Positions 52,577 to 60,746 of a stretch of 64,000 nucleotides of DNA are shown one piece after another (within the stretch, counting starts at the first letter, position 1; every line of letters starts with the position of its first letter). Made by a program: the position numbers and the translations under genes. The notes under the pieces are model-generated. The model did not search any database. It was not told the DNA's origin and worked only from the letters and a program-made list of their open reading frames with translations. The DNA comes from Halobacterium noricense (GTDB taxonomy: Archaea > Halobacteriota > Halobacteria > Halobacteriales > Halobacteriaceae): the NCBI RefSeq assembly GCF_021233435.1, contig NZ_CP089468.1, positions 310,001 to 374,000 on the forward strand, given 5' to 3'.

Positions 52577-53173
52577 ATGCCCGTCGTAGAGTGTGACGTC
52601 GACGACGCGCGCGAACGGCTCGACGCAGCGGGCGCGTCGTTCAGCGAGGGGAACTCCGAGTACGAGCGCTGGCAGGCCGCCCTCGGGGACGCCCACGCCG
52701 TCGCCTACGACGACAAACTCGTCGTGCAGGGCGGCAACCCCACGGACATCACCGCCGTCGTCGAACCGGACCGCGGCGGCCGCGTCCACGCCTACTTCGA
52801 CGGCGCGAGCCGCGGCAACCCCGGCCCCGCCGCCGTCGGCTGGGTGCTGGTCTCCGGTGACGGCATCGTCGCGGAGGGTAGTGAACGCATCGGCCGCGCG
52901 ACCAACAACCAGGCCGAGTACGAGGCGCTGCTCGCCGTGCTGGAAGCCGCCGCCGACTTCGGCTTCGACGAAATCGAGATTCGCGGGGACTCCCAGCTCG
53001 TCGAGAAACAGGTCAAGGGCGCGTGGGACACCAACGACCCCGAACTCCGGGAGAAGCGCGTCCGCGCCCGGGAACTGCTCGAACAGTTCGAGGAGTGGTC
53101 GCTGACCCACATTCCGAGAGAGGTAAACGACCGCGCCGACGAGCTAGCCAACGAAGCCCTCGACGATGACTGA
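52577..53173 (+). CDS. rnhA: Ribonuclease HI, archaeal
   Basis: 198 aa. A 68-residue N-terminal haloarchaeal extension precedes the RNase H fold: Asp75 in AYFDGASRGNPGP, Glu115 in NNQAEYEALLA, Asp138 in RGDSQLVEKQ and the C-terminal Asp in REVNDRADELANEAL. Degrades RNA in RNA-DNA hybrids. Halobacterium RNase HI has been studied biochemically. The downstream gene overlaps by eight bases. Confidence 0.92.
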   Translation: MPVVECDVDDARERLDAAGASFSEGNSEYERWQAALGDAHAVAYDDKLVVQGGNPTDITAVVEPDRGGRVHAYFDGASRGNPGPAAVGWVLVSGDGIVAEGSERIGRATNNQAEYEALLAVLEAAADFGFDEIEIRGDSQLVEKQVKGAWDTNDPELREKRVRARELLEQFEEWSLTHIPREVNDRADELANEALDDD

Positions 53174-53750
53174 CCTCCCCGACGACGTAGTCGACGAAGC
53201 CGAACGCCTCACTCGCCTCGCCCGCGACGCGGTCGACGACGCCGCGGCCGAAGCGTACCGCGACCGCCGCGAGAGCCTGCTCGCCGAACACGGGTTCGTT
53301 CCGCGCCTGCGCGATCGCGACGACACCCTCGTCTGTTACCCCGGTGAATGGCTCGACGACGACGGCCGCGTCCGGTTGGGCGACGTCGAAGACACCGACC
53401 GCGCGGCCGAAGTGTCGCTGTCCGGCCCCGGCGAACAGGGCGACTACGAGGAAGCCGCCGCGCGCAACGAGCGCCACGTCGAGCGCGTGCGCGAGCGTCA
53501 CGGCGACGTCCACGGCGACAACGCCGCGGCGTTCGCCGAGTTCATGAACAACTACTACGCCCGCCCGATGGACACGGCCGACGACCGCGAACGCGAAGAG
53601 TTCCTCGCGGAGTACTTCCCGCGGAACGCGTGGCCGACCGAGGAACAGCGGGAACGCGTCGAGGCGTCGCTGGAGTTGATTTTCGAGGTCGCGGCCGGCG
53701 AGGAGCGCGACGACTCGGCGTCTGCGTCCGACCCTGCGCCCGAACAGTAG
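53166..53750 (+). CDS. Protein co-encoded with rnhA
   Basis: 194 aa acidic protein; start overlaps rnhA. MTDLPDDVVDEAERLTRLAR, DDTLVCYPGEWLDDDGRVR and FAEFMNNYYARPMDTADDRER. No catalytic motif seen. Haloarchaeal rnhA genes commonly have this partner, so it probably serves the same process. Confidence 0.75.
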   Translation: MTDLPDDVVDEAERLTRLARDAVDDAAAEAYRDRRESLLAEHGFVPRLRDRDDTLVCYPGEWLDDDGRVRLGDVEDTDRAAEVSLSGPGEQGDYEEAAARNERHVERVRERHGDVHGDNAAAFAEFMNNYYARPMDTADDREREEFLAEYFPRNAWPTEEQRERVEASLELIFEVAAGEERDDSASASDPAPEQ

Positions 53751-53805
53751 GCGGCGCTGCCGCTACGAGCCGTCGAGTGTGAAACGTTGTAGCGCTGGAG
53801 AACCG

Positions 53806-54156
53806 TTAGTTCTCGGCGACGATGTCGCGGACCTGCTCCTTGCGGTCCTCGTCGGTGAGGAACTTCGAGAGCGTCCACTCCAGGTCGTCGAGGACGGCGT
53901 CGAAGCCGTCGTCGGTGAGCTCGTACTGGTTCGTGCGCTTGTCGAGCTCGGACTTCTCGACGAGCCCCTTGTTGACGAGGTCGTCGAGGTTCGGGTAGAG
54001 TCGGCCGTGGTTGACTTCCTGCCCGTAGTAATCTTCGAGTTCGCGCTTGATGGCGAGGCCGTAGCGCGCTTCCTCGGCGAGGACGGTGAGGATGTTCTTC
54101 TGGAACGCAGTCAGGTCGCGCACGTCCGTACGTGCAGCAGGTTGTGCCTCTGACAT
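53806..54156 (-). CDS. PadR-like winged-helix regulator
   Basis: 116 aa. DLTAFQKNILTVLAEEARYGLAIKREL, NHGRLYPNLDDLVNKGLVEKSEL and NQYELTDDGFDAVLDDLEWTLSKF match the PadR winged helix and dimerisation helix. Leaderless: the box TATTTAAC (54179-54186) sits 25 bases upstream. Target genes unknown; the pyrophosphatase gene is divergent. Confidence 0.88.
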   Translation of the reverse strand: MSEAQPAARTDVRDLTAFQKNILTVLAEEARYGLAIKRELEDYYGQEVNHGRLYPNLDDLVNKGLVEKSELDKRTNQYELTDDGFDAVLDDLEWTLSKFLTDEDRKEQVRDIVAEN

Positions 54157-54305
54157 AGCTGACCGAAAGGCATCTGGCTATTTAACTTCTGCGAGGTGGC
54201 ATTTTCCGGCCTAACGAGTGATTCACGCAATTTTCTTCGGTGAAAACGTCGAAAAGCAGCCGTTTCCGACCGGTTCATCGACCCTGACCGACCGTACGTT
54301 CGAGG

Positions 54306-54319
54306 CATGTTATAACATG
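54306..54319. promoter_or_regulatory. Perfect 14-base palindrome upstream of ppa
   Basis: CATGTTATAACATG, 60 bases before the pyrophosphatase start and 150 bases from the divergent padR start. A perfect dyad of this length is a plausible site for a dimeric regulator. Confidence 0.4.
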
Positions 54320-54378
54320 GCCTACCTGCTCGTACCGGGATGGAAAAGCCTATTTCCGCCCGACAAACACCGTCCGCC

Positions 54379-54912
54379 ATGGCGAATCTCTGGGAAGACC
54401 TCGAAACCGGACCGGACGCGCCCGACGTGATTTACGCGGTCGTCGAGTGCCTGAAAGGCGAGCGCAACAAGTACGAGTACGACAAGGACATTCCGGGCGT
54501 GGTGCTCGACCGCGTGCTCCACAGCAACGTCCACTACCCCTCGGACTACGGGTTCCTCCCGCAGTCGTACTACGACGACGAGGACCCCTTCGACGTGCTC
54601 GTGCTCGTCGAGGACCAGACGTTCCCCGGCTGCGTCATCGAGGCGCGCCCGGTCGCGCTGATGAAGATGGACGACGACGGCGAGAAGGACGACAAGGTCA
54701 TCGCGGTGCCCGACGAGGACCCCCGCTACGACCACATCGACGACCTCGAAGACGTTCCCCAGCAGCAACTCGACGAGATCGAGGAGTTCTTCGAGACGTA
54801 CAAGAATCTGGAAGCCGGCAAAGAGGTCGAGACGCTGGGCTTCGAGGACGCCCAGGCGGCCAAGGACGCCATCGAGCACGCCCAAGACCTCTACGACGAG
54901 AAATTCGCGTAA
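54379..54912 (+). CDS. ppa: Inorganic pyrophosphatase, soluble class I
   Basis: 177 aa. ECLKGERNKYEYDKDIPGV, HYPSDYGFLPQSYYDDEDPFDVLVLVEDQTFPG with the metal-binding DxDPxD-type cluster, and VIAVPDEDPRYDHIDDL. Hydrolyses PPi from biosynthesis. ATG at 54379 (MANLWEDLETGPDAPD) is the family start; the 13 residues upstream in frame are not conserved-looking. Confidence 0.93.
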   Translation: MANLWEDLETGPDAPDVIYAVVECLKGERNKYEYDKDIPGVVLDRVLHSNVHYPSDYGFLPQSYYDDEDPFDVLVLVEDQTFPGCVIEARPVALMKMDDDGEKDDKVIAVPDEDPRYDHIDDLEDVPQQQLDEIEEFFETYKNLEAGKEVETLGFEDAQAAKDAIEHAQDLYDEKFA

Positions 54913-55048
54913 CGCCGCGACCCTCCTACTCTCACGTTATTCGCGCCGACCAGCGACGACCATAACCACGAGGTATCACGCGCCGCTGCGCCGATGTGTT
55001 ATGCGCATGGGTAATTATTTCTGGGGGTGAGCCGTACAAGTGAGTGTA

Positions 55049-55177
55049 ATGGCTGCCAGTCACCCCGACTTCGGCGTTCGCCACGTCACTGTCGTTCCGA
55101 CGAACTTCCAGCCCGCGGACAGCGACGACGAGGCCGACCGAACGGTCGCCACGAGCGCGACGGATACCACCCGCTGA
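55049..55177 (+). CDS. Possible small protein, 42 residues
   Basis: MAASHPDFGVRHVTVVPTNF then an acidic Thr-rich tail. An AATTATTT box (55012-55019) lies about 33 bases before the ATG, supporting expression. Codon third positions are GC-rich as in real genes here. No family known. Confidence 0.4.
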   Translation: MAASHPDFGVRHVTVVPTNFQPADSDDEADRTVATSATDTTR

Positions 55178-55238
55178 ACCGGCCACAACGTACCCGGCGG
55201 GACAACATACTTAACGATTCGCGTGGACTCTCGGCGTA

Positions 55239-56348
55239 ATGCTCCCCGAGGTCGGCACGGTCTCAGCGCCCGTGCTCGCGCTCGCCGCCGGTGTCGTCGC
55301 AGTCGGCGGTGCCGGCGGGTACGCCGTCACTGCGGCGCTCCGACGCCGCCGCGCCGAGCCGGACGACCAGCACTTCGCGCAGCTCCGCGACACCATCGCG
55401 GGCCTCGAATCCGTCGCGCTCGTCGTCCCCGAGAACCCAAGCGTCGACGCGCTCGCCGCCGCCATCGGTCTCCGCGAACTCTGCAACGACTGGGGTGTCA
55501 CCGCGCGCATCCTCGCCGAGGACGACGTCACCAGCGACGACGCGAAGGCTTTCTGTAACCTATTCAACGTCTCGCTGGACGTCGCCGGCGGCTCCCTCGA
55601 CGACCACGACGGCGCGGTCGCAGTCGGCGGCGGCGGCACCGTACCGTCGTTCGCCAACCGGCTGCCGGTCGTTGCCGTCATCCGCCACCGGCCCGCCGCC
55701 GTCAACCACTCGCTCGTGATTGCCGGCGACGAAGCCGGCTCGACGTCCACCATCGTCGCTCGGTTCGTCGAGCGCGCCGGCCGCACCCCCGAACAGGACG
55801 TCGCCACGGCGCTCCTCTACGGCATCCGCGCCGGCACCAGAGAGTTCCGGCGCGTGCGCTCCCGCGAGGACTTCCGCGCCGCCACCTTCCTCCAGGAGTT
55901 CGCCGACCAGGGCACCATCGATGCGCTCCGCGCGCCCGGCATGAGCGGCGAGACGTTCGACGTCATCGGGCACGCCATCGCCAACCGCGAACGCCGCGCG
56001 AGCTTCGCGGTCACGAACGTCGGCAGCGTCCCCTCCGCGAGCGCGCTCGAAGAAGCCGCCGACACCCTCCTCCGACTCGACGGCGTCTCCTCGGCGGCCG
56101 CGTTCGGCGTCCACGAGGACACCGTCGTCACGGCGTGTCGCGCCGACGACGTACGCACGAGCGCGATGGACGTGCTCTCGTCGGCGTTCGATCAGACGAA
56201 CGCGCTCGGCGGCGACGCCGACACCGCCACCGCGCGCGTCCCGCTCGGGCTGTTCAGCCGCGTGAGTTCCGACCAGCAGTCGACGCTCGACGAACTCATC
56301 GACGCGAGCACGCGGAAGGCGCTGTTCTCGGCGTTCGAGCAGGCCTGA
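55239..56348 (+). CDS. DHH-family-like phosphoesterase with N-terminal helix
   Basis: 369 aa. An N-terminal membrane helix (VLALAAGVVAVGGAGGYAV) and a RecJ/GdpP-like fold: VALVVPENPSVDALAAAIGLREL, VVAVIRHRPAA, DVATALLYGIRAGTREF and a DHHA1-like C-terminus (ASFAVTNVGSVPSASALEEAADTL). The DHH triad position reads Ile-Arg-His and the first Asp motif is altered, so phosphodiesterase activity is doubtful. A membrane-tethered nucleotide-binding or degenerate role is possible. Confidence 0.8.
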   Translation: MLPEVGTVSAPVLALAAGVVAVGGAGGYAVTAALRRRRAEPDDQHFAQLRDTIAGLESVALVVPENPSVDALAAAIGLRELCNDWGVTARILAEDDVTSDDAKAFCNLFNVSLDVAGGSLDDHDGAVAVGGGGTVPSFANRLPVVAVIRHRPAAVNHSLVIAGDEAGSTSTIVARFVERAGRTPEQDVATALLYGIRAGTREFRRVRSREDFRAATFLQEFADQGTIDALRAPGMSGETFDVIGHAIANRERRASFAVTNVGSVPSASALEEAADTLLRLDGVSSAAAFGVHEDTVVTACRADDVRTSAMDVLSSAFDQTNALGGDADTATARVPLGLFSRVSSDQQSTLDELIDASTRKALFSAFEQA

Positions 56349-56435
56349 GCTGGCAAACGTGGCTGGTGTCGCTGACACCGGCCAGTTGCCGCCGTAAGAC
56401 GAACCCTTTAGTGCGTCAGCGGCGACTCGGCGTGT

Positions 56436-57782
56436 ATGGGTCTGTTCGACCGACTCCGCGGCGACGACGGTTCGCGGGTCGCGTTCATCGGCATCGACGG
56501 TGTCCCGTACAGCCTGATCCGGGACGAGCCCGAGACGTTCCCGAACCTCCACGACGTCATCGAATCGGGTGGCGGCGGTGCCATCGACAGCATCGTCCCG
56601 CCCGAGTCCAGCGCCTGCTGGCCGTCGCTCACGACGGGCGTCAACCCCGGTGAGACCGGCGTCTACGGGTTTCAGGACCGCGAGGTCGGCAGCTACGACA
56701 CGTACGTGCCGATGGGCCGGGACGTCCAGGCCGACCGCGTCTGGGACCGCGTGACCGACGCCGGCCGGGACGCCACCGTCCTCAACGTCCCCGTCACGTT
56801 CCCACCCCAGCGCAACGTCCAGCGGATGGTCTCGGGGTTCCTCTCCCCGGGCATCGAGAAGGGCTCCCACCCCGAGGAGGTCGGCGACTACCTCGACTCC
56901 ATCAGCTACCGCATCGACACCAACGCCAAACTCGGCCACCAGGAGGACAAGACCGAGTTCATCGAGGACGCTCACGAGACCATCGACGCCCGCCAGGAGG
57001 CGTTCCTGAACTACGTCAGCGAGGACGACTGGGACCTCTTCTTCGGCGTGTTCATGACGACCGACCGCGTCAATCACTTCCTGTTCAAGGATTACGAGCA
57101 GGACGGCGAGAACAGAGACGAGTTCCTCGAGTTCTACGAGAAGGTCGACGAGTACATCGGCGAAATCCGCGACGAACTCGACGACGACGTCTCGCTCGTC
57201 GTCGCCTCCGACCACGGGTTCACCAGCGAGGACTACGAGGTCCACCTCAACCAGTGGCTCGAGAACGAGGGCTGGCTCTCCTTCGAGGACGAGGACCACG
57301 AGAGCCTCGAAGACATCAGCGACGACACGAAGGCGTACTCGTTCATCCCCGGGCGCTTCTACATCAACCTCGAAGACCGCGAGCCCCGCGGGAGCGTCCC
57401 CGAAGCGGACTACGAGGACGTGCGCGCGGAACTGAAGGAGGAACTCCTCGCGCTGGAGGGCCCGGACGGCGAGCCGGTCGTCGACCGCGTCGTCCCCAAG
57501 GAGGAGGCCTTCGACGGCGCGCACGACGAAATCGCGCCCGACCTCGTCGCCATCCCGAACCACGGCTTCGACCTCAAGGCCGGCTTCTCGGGCGCGGACG
57601 ACGTGTTCAGCGTCGGCCCGCGCAACGGCATGCACTCCTTCGAGAACGCCACGCTGCTGTCCGACGCCGCCGACGTCTCCGTCCCCGAGGGGACGGACCT
57701 CTTCGACATCACGCCGACGCTCTTGGACCTCCTCGACGTCGACTTCGACGCCCGCGAGTTCGACGGCGAGACGCTCGTGTGA
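56436..57782 (+). CDS. Alkaline phosphatase/nucleotide pyrophosphatase superfamily protein
   Basis: 448 aa. Metal and nucleophile motifs: VAFIGIDGVPYSLI, SACWPSLTTGVNPGETGVYGF, FGVFMTTDRVNHFLF, and VVASDHGFTSEDYEVHLNQWL. Matches the type I phosphodiesterase group. No signal peptide, so cytoplasmic. Probably cleaves phosphodiester or pyrophosphate bonds of an unknown compound. Similar genes occur in haloarchaeal glycan and sulfoquinovose contexts, but none is visible here. Confidence 0.85.
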   Translation: MGLFDRLRGDDGSRVAFIGIDGVPYSLIRDEPETFPNLHDVIESGGGGAIDSIVPPESSACWPSLTTGVNPGETGVYGFQDREVGSYDTYVPMGRDVQADRVWDRVTDAGRDATVLNVPVTFPPQRNVQRMVSGFLSPGIEKGSHPEEVGDYLDSISYRIDTNAKLGHQEDKTEFIEDAHETIDARQEAFLNYVSEDDWDLFFGVFMTTDRVNHFLFKDYEQDGENRDEFLEFYEKVDEYIGEIRDELDDDVSLVVASDHGFTSEDYEVHLNQWLENEGWLSFEDEDHESLEDISDDTKAYSFIPGRFYINLEDREPRGSVPEADYEDVRAELKEELLALEGPDGEPVVDRVVPKEEAFDGAHDEIAPDLVAIPNHGFDLKAGFSGADDVFSVGPRNGMHSFENATLLSDAADVSVPEGTDLFDITPTLLDLLDVDFDAREFDGETLV

Positions 57783-57894
57783 GCGGCTGACGCGACCGGC
57801 GTCGTACCGGTTCGCTCGTTCTCGTGCGCGACTCCCGCTTCCCGGAAAATCCGACAGCCTATTGGTCTCCGTCCGGCGACTCCGACCCATCGAG

Positions 57895-58617
57895 ATGTCC
57901 GCACAAACGCTGCTGGTCCCGGTCGTGTTCCCGGACCCCGATGTCTATCCGCTCGACGACGGCAACATCGTCGGCCTGAGCGGGTTCGACGTCGTCCTCT
58001 TCGGGTACTGGGAACTCCCGGAGGGCGTCTCCCCGGAGACCGGGCGCGCGGCCAACGAGGCCGACGCCCAGGCCGTCCTCTACGAGATGGCTGCGCAGTT
58101 CAGCCGCGGCGGCGCGTCGACGTCGGTGCAACTCCACTTCGGCCGGCCCGGCGCCGCGGAGGCGGCGCTCCAGGACCGAATCGCCGAGTCGACGGACGCC
58201 GACGCGGTGCTGGCCGGCGGCCACATCACGATGTGGACCAACGTGCTCGTCCCCCTCCGGGACGCCCGCCGGCGGGACGAGGTCGTCACGTTCCTCTCCG
58301 GGCTGGACGTGGACTCGCTGTTCACGCTGGAACTGTTCCACGCCGCCAGCGACCGCGGCGAAATCGACGCCGCGACGGAGACGCTGGAGTCCGTGAAGGC
58401 GGCCCTCGTCGAACGGGGGTTCGCGGCGGACGCCGTCGACGTCACCGTCGAGGTCCACGAGGACGCCGGCCGCGCAATCGCGGAGCGCGCGCAACGACAC
58501 AACCTCGTCGTCATGGGCGAGACCCAGGAACTCCCCGACGACGCGAAGTTCCTCGGCCCCGTCTCGCAGGCGGTCCTCGACCGGGCCGACACGCCGGTCG
58601 TCGTCCTCCGGGAGTGA
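57895..58617 (+). CDS. Universal stress protein (UspA)-like
   Basis: 240 aa. N-terminal Rossmann-like half (TLLVPVVFPDPDVYPLDDG), middle with GGHITMWTNVLVPLRDAR, and a C-terminal UspA signature RHNLVVMGETQELPDDAKFLGPVSQAVLDRADTPVVVL. Looks like a tandem with one degenerate domain. ATG at 57895. Confidence 0.75.
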   Translation: MSAQTLLVPVVFPDPDVYPLDDGNIVGLSGFDVVLFGYWELPEGVSPETGRAANEADAQAVLYEMAAQFSRGGASTSVQLHFGRPGAAEAALQDRIAESTDADAVLAGGHITMWTNVLVPLRDARRRDEVVTFLSGLDVDSLFTLELFHAASDRGEIDAATETLESVKAALVERGFAADAVDVTVEVHEDAGRAIAERAQRHNLVVMGETQELPDDAKFLGPVSQAVLDRADTPVVVLRE

Positions 58618-58655
58618 CAGGGGACTACAGAAGACTGCGTTCGCGGGTGCCGCGT

Positions 58656-59729
58656 TCAGAGCAGGTCGTCCAGTTCGTCGTTCTGGAAGTCCTCGGTGAC
58701 CTGTTCCTCCTCCACGGACTCGCTGGCCGCCTTCGCGCGCTCCATGAACCGCTCGATGCGCTCGGAGCGTGCGATGCCCGAGAGGAGGACGAGTACGGCG
58801 ATTTTGTCGGAGTCCAGCGGGAAGTCCCCGCCCCGGACCTGCATGCTGCGGGTCTCCGCTTCGACCCACGCCCGCGCCTTCTCGACGCCCTTCCGGGAGA
58901 CGCGGTCGGCTTCGCCCGCGACGACGACGAGCGCCGCGCCCGCTTCCGTCGTCTCGGGGACGCTCATCCCCGTGAGCAGCGACTTGCGCGCCATCGACGT
59001 GATGACGTTGACGTTCTCGCCGGCGTCGGGGGCGGCGTCCGCGCTCGCGAACCCGACCGCGGACATGTTCCCGGACTTGAGCGTGTTGATGACCTCGCTG
59101 GCGTCGACGACGCTCTCCCCGACGCCCTCGACGTTCTCGCCGGCGGCGAGCAGGATGCCGACGCGGCGCGCGATGCGCTCGTTGATGGCGTCGAACGCCT
59201 CCGTGACGCTCTCGCCGGTCTTCCGCCACGCGTCGTTGTCCACGAGCAGCGTGGAGTCGGCCTCCCGCACGAGCGTCTTCAGCGAGCGGCCGGCGTTGGC
59301 CTGATAGATGCCGCCTTCGTCGCGGCCCGGGAGGATGCCGAGCGCGTACACCGGAATCTCGTGGACGCGCTGGAGTTCCTTCGCGAGCACGGGCGCGCCG
59401 CCGGAGCCGGTGCCGCCGCCGAGCCCGGCGACGACGAAGATGGCCTCCGTCTGCGCGTCGACGACGCCGTCGAGTTCGCCGACGACCTCGCCGAGGTCAC
59501 TCTGCATGACTTCCGCGCCGAGTTCGTTGTCCGCGCCGACGCCGTGGCCCTTCACGCGCTCCTGTCCGACGAGCACGGTGTCGATGTCGAGCGGTTCGAG
59601 GTCGGCCTTCGCGGTGTTGACTGCGAGTGCGCCACGGACGGCGTCGTAGCCGGCACGGCGGTCTTCTTCGAGGAGGGCTTCGGTGACCTTTCCGCCGGCC
59701 TGGCCGACGCCGATGAGGGCGGCTTTCAT
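58656..59729 (-). CDS. cetZ: CetZ-family tubulin-like GTPase
   Basis: 357 aa. MKAALIGVGQAGGKVTEALL, the tubulin signature GGGTGSG at 104-110, GIYQANAGRSLKTLV and NDAWRKTGESVTEAFDAIN. The CetZ family in haloarchaea controls cell shape and motility rather than the division ring. C-terminus FQNDELDDLL is acidic. Second tubulin-superfamily gene of the window; paralogue number cannot be set. Confidence 0.9.
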   Translation of the reverse strand: MKAALIGVGQAGGKVTEALLEEDRRAGYDAVRGALAVNTAKADLEPLDIDTVLVGQERVKGHGVGADNELGAEVMQSDLGEVVGELDGVVDAQTEAIFVVAGLGGGTGSGGAPVLAKELQRVHEIPVYALGILPGRDEGGIYQANAGRSLKTLVREADSTLLVDNDAWRKTGESVTEAFDAINERIARRVGILLAAGENVEGVGESVVDASEVINTLKSGNMSAVGFASADAAPDAGENVNVITSMARKSLLTGMSVPETTEAGAALVVVAGEADRVSRKGVEKARAWVEAETRSMQVRGGDFPLDSDKIAVLVLLSGIARSERIERFMERAKAASESVEEEQVTEDFQNDELDDLL

Positions 59730-59808
59730 ACTCCCTGCATCTCGACGGGCAGCCATCAACGTTGCGCCGCCCCGATACTTAACCCGGAGAGCGCGACCAC
59801 TCCGTGGC

Positions 59809-60261
59809 GTGTCCGACGACGACCTCGCCGAACGGCTGCGAGCGGTAGAGCGCGTGGTGACCGACGCCGACACCGCCGTCAGCGACCTCTCCGACGCGGC
59901 GGCCGTCCACGACCGCCTCGACAGCATCGAAGCAGACCTCGCCGAACTCGCGGAGCGACTGGACGCTCTCGACGCCACCGTGCAGTCGCTGCACGGCTAC
60001 GTCGGCGACCTCGAAGCCGTCAACGAGCGCGTCCAGCGGCGCGCGGACGCCGCCCGCGAAGCCGTCGAACGCCTCGAAGAGCAGCAGTCGCAACCGTCCC
60101 GAACCACCCGCGACACGGCACACGACGAGCGCGTCGCCGCCGATAAAACCGGAGACGCTGCGCGCCGCGACCGACCGAACAGCGCCAACGCTCCCACCCT
60201 CGATGCCGAACGCTCCGAGGACGCCGACTCGCTGCTCGACCGCGTTCGGGAGTCGCTGTGA
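59809..60261 (+). CDS. Coiled-coil protein preceding pilus-type ATPase
   Basis: 150 aa, GTG start. VSDDDLAERLRAVERVVTD, then a heptad run DLAELAERLDALDATVQSLHGYVGDLEAVNERVQRRADAAREAVERLEE, and a polar tail ending DSLLDRVRESL. Overlaps the next gene by four bases. Probably an assembly factor for the second pilus-like cluster. Confidence 0.65.
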   Translation: MSDDDLAERLRAVERVVTDADTAVSDLSDAAAVHDRLDSIEADLAELAERLDALDATVQSLHGYVGDLEAVNERVQRRADAAREAVERLEEQQSQPSRTTRDTAHDERVAADKTGDAARRDRPNSANAPTLDAERSEDADSLLDRVRESL

Positions 60262-60746
60262 CCGTCCGAGTGGTGCTGGCCGTTACGTTCGCGCTCGCAC
60301 TCCTCGCGGCCGCCCAGCCGGCAGTCGACCACGCGACCCGAACGCGCGACAGCGCGGCGGTCAGCGCGAGTGCCGACCGCGTCGCTGACGCCGTCGACAG
60401 TCTCCATCGCCGGAGCGACCCCGGGGAGACCGTCGAAACCGCCCCGCGACGCACGCTCCGACTCGACCTCCCCGAGGACGCGACGCTCGCCGTCCGCGAC
60501 AGTCCGCCGCGACTCGTCGCGAAACTCCCGGACAGCCCCGCACACCAGCGCACACTCCCCGTACGTGTCGCGACGTGCAGCGACGACCCGACGCTCGACG
60601 GTCCGACGACGCTGGCGTACGTCGAGCGTGCTGACCGTCCCGTGGTACTCGCGCTGCGAGGGTTTATCCGGGGGAACGCGACCACCGCGCCCCATGCGTG
60701 CGCTCATCGAACGCTTCGCGGCGGACGACCCGGACTGCGGCTGTGA
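60258..60746 (+). CDS. Secreted protein of second pilus-like cluster
   Basis: 162 aa, GTG start overlapping the previous stop. VLAVTFALALLAAAQPAVDHA is a short hydrophobic signal-like segment. The rest is Arg/Asp-rich. Its 3' end overlaps the ATPase start by 53 bases, unusually long for this region; the last residues could instead be non-functional read-through. Confidence 0.55.
   Translation: MTVRVVLAVTFALALLAAAQPAVDHATRTRDSAAVSASADRVADAVDSLHRRSDPGETVETAPRRTLRLDLPEDATLAVRDSPPRLVAKLPDSPAHQRTLPVRVATCSDDPTLDGPTTLAYVERADRPVVLALRGFIRGNATTAPHACAHRTLRGGRPGLRL

Noticed and set aside
55560-57890. 776-residue minus-strand ORF
   Set aside because: Antisense shadow of the DHH-like and phosphodiesterase genes, caused by GC-rich third codon positions; no domain visible.
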